Assembly: GCA_005885115.1 (NCBI GenBank)
Contig: VAXX01000218.1
Span: 1,860-10,985, forward strand
Source of the DNA: Actinomycetota bacterium
Lineage (GTDB): Bacteria > Actinomycetota > Actinomycetes > Mycobacteriales > Micromonosporaceae
DNA: 9,126 bases
Reading direction: 5' to 3'
Part shown: positions 6,037 through 9,126 of the stretch, in pieces
Numbering within the stretch: the first letter of the stretch is position 1
Layout: each line of letters begins with the position of its first letter
Position numbers and translations under genes: made by a program
The notes under the pieces: model-generated
Seen by the model: only the letters and a program-made list of their open reading frames with translations
Told to the model about the DNA's origin: nothing
Databases searched by the model: none

Positions 6037-7008
6037 ATGCAGCAGCGACCGCTCGGCCGCGCCGGACTCCTGGTGTCCCGGCTGGCGCTCGGCACCATGA
6101 CCTGGGGCCGGGACACCGCGTCGGACGACGCTGCCGCCCAGCTCAAGACGTTCGTCGAGGCCGGTGGCAACCTGCTGGACACCGCTGACGTGTACGGCGA
6201 CGGCGACGCCGAGTCGGTCCTCGGCACGCTGCTGTCGGGCGTGGTGGACCGCTCGGACGTGCTGATCGCGACCAAGGCCGGGTTGCGGCCGGCCCGGGAA
6301 CGGCGCCGGGACACCTCGCGTGGGCACCTGCTGCGCAGCCTGGATGCCTCGCTCCACCGGCTCGGCGTGGACCACGTCGATCTATGGCAGGTGCACGGGT
6401 ACGACCCGGCGACGCCGCTGGAGGAGACGCTCTCGGCACTGGACTTCGCGGTCAGCTCGGGCCGCGCCCGGTACGTGGGCGTGTCCAACTTCGCCGGCTG
6501 GGAGACCGCGCGGGCGGCCACCTGGCAGGCCGCCTGGCCGGGCCGGGCCCCGCTGGTCTGCGCCCAGGTGGAGTACTCGCTGCTGGAACGGGGCATCGAG
6601 CGCGAGGTGCTGCCCGCGTGCGCGGCGCTCGGGCTGGGCGTACTGCCGTGGTCACCGCTCGGGCGCGGGGTGCTGACCGGCAAGTACCGGCACGGCCGGC
6701 CGGCCGACTCCCGGGCCGCGTCACCGCACTTCGAGCTGTTCGTCACCCGGTACCTGGACCCGCGCAGCTCGGCGATCGTCGAGTCGGTGGTCACCGCCGC
6801 CGACGGGCTCGGGGTGTCCGCGCTGGAGGTCGCTCTGGCCTGGGTACGCGACCGGCCCGGTGTGGTGGCGCCGATCCTGGGCGCCCGTACCGTCGGGCAG
6901 CTCCTCGGTGCCCTGCAGGTGGAGGAGATCACGCTGCCCCGGGAGATCAGCCGGGCGCTGGACGATGTGTCCGCGATCGAGTGCGGTTATCCGGAACGGC
7001 AGGGTTGA
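6037..7008 (+). CDS. Aldo/keto reductase
   Basis: This is an NADPH-dependent oxidoreductase of the AKR superfamily (TIM barrel), 323 residues, a usual length. The catalytic tetrad is complete: D48 and Y53 in LLDTADVYGDG, K80 in IATKAG, and H120 in DLWQVHGYDP. Other family marks are ARYVGVSNFAGWE (about 155-167), a QVEYSLLERG segment, GVLPWSPLGRGVLTGKY, and the cofactor-phosphate-binding region PILGARTVGQLLGALQ near the C-terminus. The ATG at 6037 starts the domain directly and has a TAGTTT box but no ribosome binding site upstream. The DUF5703 gene follows after 31 bp on the same strand and is probably co-transcribed. Substrate cannot be told from sequence; general aldehyde or ketone detoxification is a guess. 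Confidence 0.94.
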   Translation: MQQRPLGRAGLLVSRLALGTMTWGRDTASDDAAAQLKTFVEAGGNLLDTADVYGDGDAESVLGTLLSGVVDRSDVLIATKAGLRPARERRRDTSRGHLLRSLDASLHRLGVDHVDLWQVHGYDPATPLEETLSALDFAVSSGRARYVGVSNFAGWETARAATWQAAWPGRAPLVCAQVEYSLLERGIEREVLPACAALGLGVLPWSPLGRGVLTGKYRHGRPADSRAASPHFELFVTRYLDPRSSAIVESVVTAADGLGVSALEVALAWVRDRPGVVAPILGARTVGQLLGALQVEEITLPREISRALDDVSAIECGYPERQG

Positions 7009-7039
7009 TGCGGCCCGGAACCCGGAGGATTATCCAGTA

Positions 7040-7231
7040 ATGGACTACGAATACGCGCCGCTGCGGTTACCAGCCAATGTCGATCGGTTGACCGCCACGG
7101 CGCAACTTGTCATCCAGGCAGAGTTCGCGGGCTGGGAGCTGGCCCGCGTCCAGCTTTTCCGGGACGGTACCCGGAAAGTGTTGCTGCGGCGCCCGGTGAC
7201 CCGGTCGCCGCAGCCCTCGTTCTCGTATTGA
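7040..7231 (+). CDS. DUF5703 family small protein
   Basis: A 63-residue protein of unknown function, starting MDYEYAPLRLP and containing AEFAGWELARVQLFRDGTRK, the conserved core of the actinobacterial DUF5703 family. It is rich in basic and aromatic residues, with no signal peptide or membrane segment. The start is set by the family N-terminus and by GGAGGA (7024-7029) 10 nt upstream, a slightly long spacing. A 9 bp palindrome GGAT-T-ATCC (7027-7035) overlaps this site. The same frame is open much further upstream through the aldo/keto reductase gene, but that part is a shadow. Codon use is somewhat less GC-biased at third positions than in the neighbours. It converges on the acidic-protein gene with 8 bp between stops. 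Confidence 0.85.
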   Translation: MDYEYAPLRLPANVDRLTATAQLVIQAEFAGWELARVQLFRDGTRKVLLRRPVTRSPQPSFSY

Positions 7232-7239
7232 GCTGACCG

Positions 7240-7908
7240 CTAGGATGTCGCCTCGGCCTCGTCGAGGTCGCTGTACGGGTGCTCGTCGAGCCGGCCGACG
7301 AGCCGGTCACCGGTGCCGATGGTGAACGGACCGGATCCGTCGGTTTCGTCGTAGGCGTCCAGGTCCAGTGCGGACCCGACCTCGGCCACCGTCACGATGC
7401 CGTCCAGCGGCTCCAACTCGGGAATGTCCAGCGCACCGAGCGCGCCGTCGCCGCTCTGCAGCAGCTCCAGGACCGCCTCGCTGACCGACTCGACCGGCTC
7501 GGCGGCCAGCCCGTCGGCGCTCGGCGCGGTCCGCCGGGCCGCCTCGGCCACCCGGATCAGCGCACCGACGCTGGGTACCCGGTAGTCGCGGCGCTGGCGT
7601 ACCGACACCACGTGCGGGTACGGGTCCTCCGGGCCCTCCTCGTCCTCCTCGGTGAGCCCGACCCCGAACTGCCGGTCGGCCTCGTCCGGGTCGATCGCGT
7701 CGACGTCCCACGGTGTCACCTCACCGAACGCGTCGAGCAGCAGCTCGTCGTACTCGTACGAGGCGTTGTTCAACTCGACGTAGGCCCGCCAGACGCCGTC
7801 GTCGTCGATGCGCCCCTCGGCCGACTTCACCGCGGCGAGGTGCGCCCGCGCCGCCGCCACCACCTTCTCCAAAGCGGCGTCGAGCTGGGCGAACTGGTCG
7901 TCGGACAT
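7240..7908 (-). CDS. Acidic hypothetical protein
   Basis: I do not recognise a function. The protein is 222 residues from an ATG at 7908. It is strongly acidic: by eye about 50 Asp/Glu against about 15 Lys/Arg. Residues 1-30 look like an amphipathic helix (FAQLDAALEKVVAAARAHL). Residues 40-75 hold the most conserved-looking part (RAYVELNNASYEYDELLLDA, then FGEVTPWDVDAIDPDEADRQ). A charged EEDEEGPEDPYPH stretch (87-99) follows, then RQRRDYRVPSVGALIRVAEAARR (105-126) and an acidic C-terminal tail. There is no signal peptide, membrane segment or cysteine pattern. The ATG is preferred over an in-frame ATG at 8007, which would overlap the peptidase gene; a GGGGG run (7918-7922, on the minus strand) lies 9 nt upstream. 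It follows the M20 peptidase after 19 bp and is probably co-transcribed with it. Confidence 0.82.
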   Translation of the reverse strand: MSDDQFAQLDAALEKVVAAARAHLAAVKSAEGRIDDDGVWRAYVELNNASYEYDELLLDAFGEVTPWDVDAIDPDEADRQFGVGLTEEDEEGPEDPYPHVVSVRQRRDYRVPSVGALIRVAEAARRTAPSADGLAAEPVESVSEAVLELLQSGDGALGALDIPELEPLDGIVTVAEVGSALDLDAYDETDGSGPFTIGTGDRLVGRLDEHPYSDLDEAEATS

Positions 7909-7917
7909 GGGTACGCA

Positions 7918-7927
7918 CCCCCGGGGG
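7918..7927. repeat. CCCCCGGGGG palindrome between the peptidase and acidic-protein genes
   Basis: A perfect 10 bp palindrome fills the first half of the 19 bp gap between the M20 stop (7928-7930) and the next ATG (7908). Its G-run probably serves as the ribosome binding site of the acidic protein. It has no loop, so a stable RNA hairpin is not expected. Confidence 0.5.
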
Positions 7928-9126
7928 TCAGCAGCGGGCCAGGAACCGGTCGAGAACTCGCACGCCGAACTGTAGTCCCTCCACCGGGACACGCTCGTCA
8001 ATGCCATGGAACAACGCGGCGAAGTTCAGGTCCGGTGGCAGCCGGAGCGGGGCGAAGCCGAAACAGCGGATGCCCAGCCGCTGGAACGACTTCGCATCCG
8101 TACCCCCGGAAAGCATGTAGGGGACCGTCCGCGCGCCCGGATCGGTGGCCTTGAGCGCCGCGGTCATCGCGTCCACCAGCGGCCCGTCGAAGCTGGTCTC
8201 CAGCGCCGGCTGGTGCTGGATCGCCTCGATCGAAAGGTCCGGTCCGATCAGCGCGCGCAACTGGGTCATGAACTCCTCGGCCCGTCCCGGCAGGGTGCGG
8301 CAGTCGATCGTCGCGCTGGCCCGGCTGGGGATGACGTTCTCCTTGTACCCGGCCATCAGCCGGGTCGGGTTGGCCGTGTTGCGGATCGTCGCCGCGACGA
8401 ACGCCGCGACCGGGCCCAGCTTGCCGATGGCGGCCTCCGGGTCGTCCGGGTCCAGGGCGATCCCGAGGGCCTGGCTGACCTCGCCGAGCATCGCCCGTAC
8501 CGTCGGCGTCACCTCGGTCGGGAAGCGGTGCCGGCCGACCCGGGCGACCGCCTCGGCGAGCGCGGTGACCGCGTTGTCCTCGTTGATCAGCGACCCGTGA
8601 CCGGGCCGGCCCCGGGCGGTCAGCCGGAGCCAGTCCATCCCCTTCTCCGCGGTCTGGATCAGGTAGAACCGCAGGTCGTCACTGACCGTGAAGGAGTACC
8701 CGCCGACCTCGCCGATCGCCTCCGTGCACCCCTCGAACAGGTCGGGGTGCTGATCGACGAGGAACCGGGCGCCGTACGTGCCGCCGGCCTCCTCGTCAGC
8801 GGTGAAGCACAGCACCAGGTCACGGGGCGGGCGTACGCCGCGCCGGCGCCAGTCCCGCACCACGGCGAGCACCATCGCGTCGAAGTCCTTCATGTCCACG
8901 GCGCCGCGACCCCAGAGGTAACCGTCGCGCAGCTCGCCGGAGAACGGGTGCACCGACCACTCGCTCGGATCCGCCGGTACCACGTCCAGGTGCCCGTGGA
9001 CGAGCAGCGCCTCCCGACCCGGGTCGGTGCCCTCGAACCGGGCCACGACGCTGGTCCGACCGGGCGCGGACTCCCGGATCTGCGGTTCCAGGCCGACCTC
9101 GGCCAGCTTGGCGGCGACGTACTCGG
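7928..9126 (-). CDS. M20 family metallopeptidase (5' end missing)
   Basis: This is a zinc-dependent peptidase or amidohydrolase of the M20/M25/M40 group. The frame runs off the right edge; 398 residues are visible, starting EYVAAKLAEVG. A GTG at 9046 is in frame but would remove conserved sequence and is not the true start. Numbered from the first visible residue, metal ligands and catalytic residues fit the family: H45 and D47 in LVHGHLDVVP, D77 in GRGAVDMKD, E111 and E112 in TADEEAGG, E139 in IGEVGG, and the late histidine in LFHGIDERVP. The dimerisation domain lies between, including the RGRPGHGSL segment typical of the family. No secretion signal can be judged because the N-terminus is absent. 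The acidic hypothetical gene follows after 19 bp. Substrate is unknown; dipeptides or N-acyl amino acids are typical of the family. Confidence 0.93.
   Translation of the reverse strand, partial: EYVAAKLAEVGLEPQIRESAPGRTSVVARFEGTDPGREALLVHGHLDVVPADPSEWSVHPFSGELRDGYLWGRGAVDMKDFDAMVLAVVRDWRRRGVRPPRDLVLCFTADEEAGGTYGARFLVDQHPDLFEGCTEAIGEVGGYSFTVSDDLRFYLIQTAEKGMDWLRLTARGRPGHGSLINEDNAVTALAEAVARVGRHRFPTEVTPTVRAMLGEVSQALGIALDPDDPEAAIGKLGPVAAFVAATIRNTANPTRLMAGYKENVIPSRASATIDCRTLPGRAEEFMTQLRALIGPDLSIEAIQHQPALETSFDGPLVDAMTAALKATDPGARTVPYMLSGGTDAKSFQRLGIRCFGFAPLRLPPDLNFAALFHGIDERVPVEGLQFGVRVLDRFLARC

Noticed and set aside
5769..6932. Minus-strand open frame of 387 codons opposite the aldo/keto reductase
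   Set aside because: Ser/Arg/Thr-rich low-complexity translation, antisense to a reductase with an intact catalytic tetrad.
7255..7269. GGCCTC-GTC-GAGGTC inverted repeat near the end of the acidic-protein gene as a terminator
   Set aside because: Short stem with a G-T pair, no T-tract, and it lies within coding sequence; repeats of GAC/GAG codons easily create it.
7909..8007. Longer acidic hypothetical protein from an ATG at 8007
   Set aside because: It would overlap the conserved C-terminus of the M20 peptidase, and the added residues look like a shadow of that gene.
1..9126. Mobile elements, tRNA or rRNA genes, CRISPR arrays, defence genes
   Set aside because: No transposase-like translation, terminal inverted repeats, cloverleaf-like segments or spaced direct repeats were found by reading; the region looks like stable chromosomal core.

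Overview
The window looks like a chromosomal core region of a very GC-rich actinomycete. By eye the base composition is around 70% GC or more, codons mostly end in G or C, and mycothiol and F420 enzymes are encoded. Gene content and a strong excess of GTAC tetranucleotides suggest Micromonosporaceae (Micromonospora or a relative); that placement is an inference. I see no insertion sequence, phage gene, tRNA, rRNA or CRISPR array.

Layout, left to right. (1) 2-694, plus strand: the 3' part of a GntR/HutC-type regulator with a UTRA domain. (2) 708-4055, minus strand: a tightly packed block which, in its direction of transcription, is a histidine phosphatase, a DUF3090 zinc-ribbon protein, an SCO1664-family protein resembling phosphatidylinositol kinases, and mshC, the cysteine ligase of mycothiol synthesis. 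The first three genes are joined by ATGA and TAGTG stop/start overlaps. (3) 4096-5904, minus strand: an LLM-class F420-dependent oxidoreductase followed one base later by uppP. The uppP reading frame is broken: both catalytic halves are present, but the linker and about one helix are missing and the frame changes. (4) 6037-7231, plus strand: an aldo/keto reductase and a 63-residue DUF5703 protein, divergent from the LLM gene. (5) 7240-9126, minus strand: an M20 metallopeptidase running off the right edge, followed by a very acidic protein of unknown function. A 7+3 bp hairpin holding both stop codons separates the convergent GntR and mshC genes.

How the genes may work together. MshC joins cysteine to GlcN-inositol. 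The neighbouring phosphatase, kinase-like protein and zinc-ribbon protein have no assigned role. As I recall, the same neighbourhood with uppP next to it occurs in mycobacteria (Rv2130c to Rv2136c). The mycothiol pathway still lacks an assigned phosphatase for GlcNAc-inositol-phosphate (MshA2), so the phosphatase here is a reasonable candidate. Four of the nine visible gene starts (mshC, phosphatase, DUF3090, aldo/keto reductase) have a TANNNT box 6-8 nt before the start codon and no clear ribosome binding site, the actinobacterial pattern for leaderless mRNA. The most unusual points are the broken uppP, this leaderless pattern, and the uncharacterised partners of mshC.
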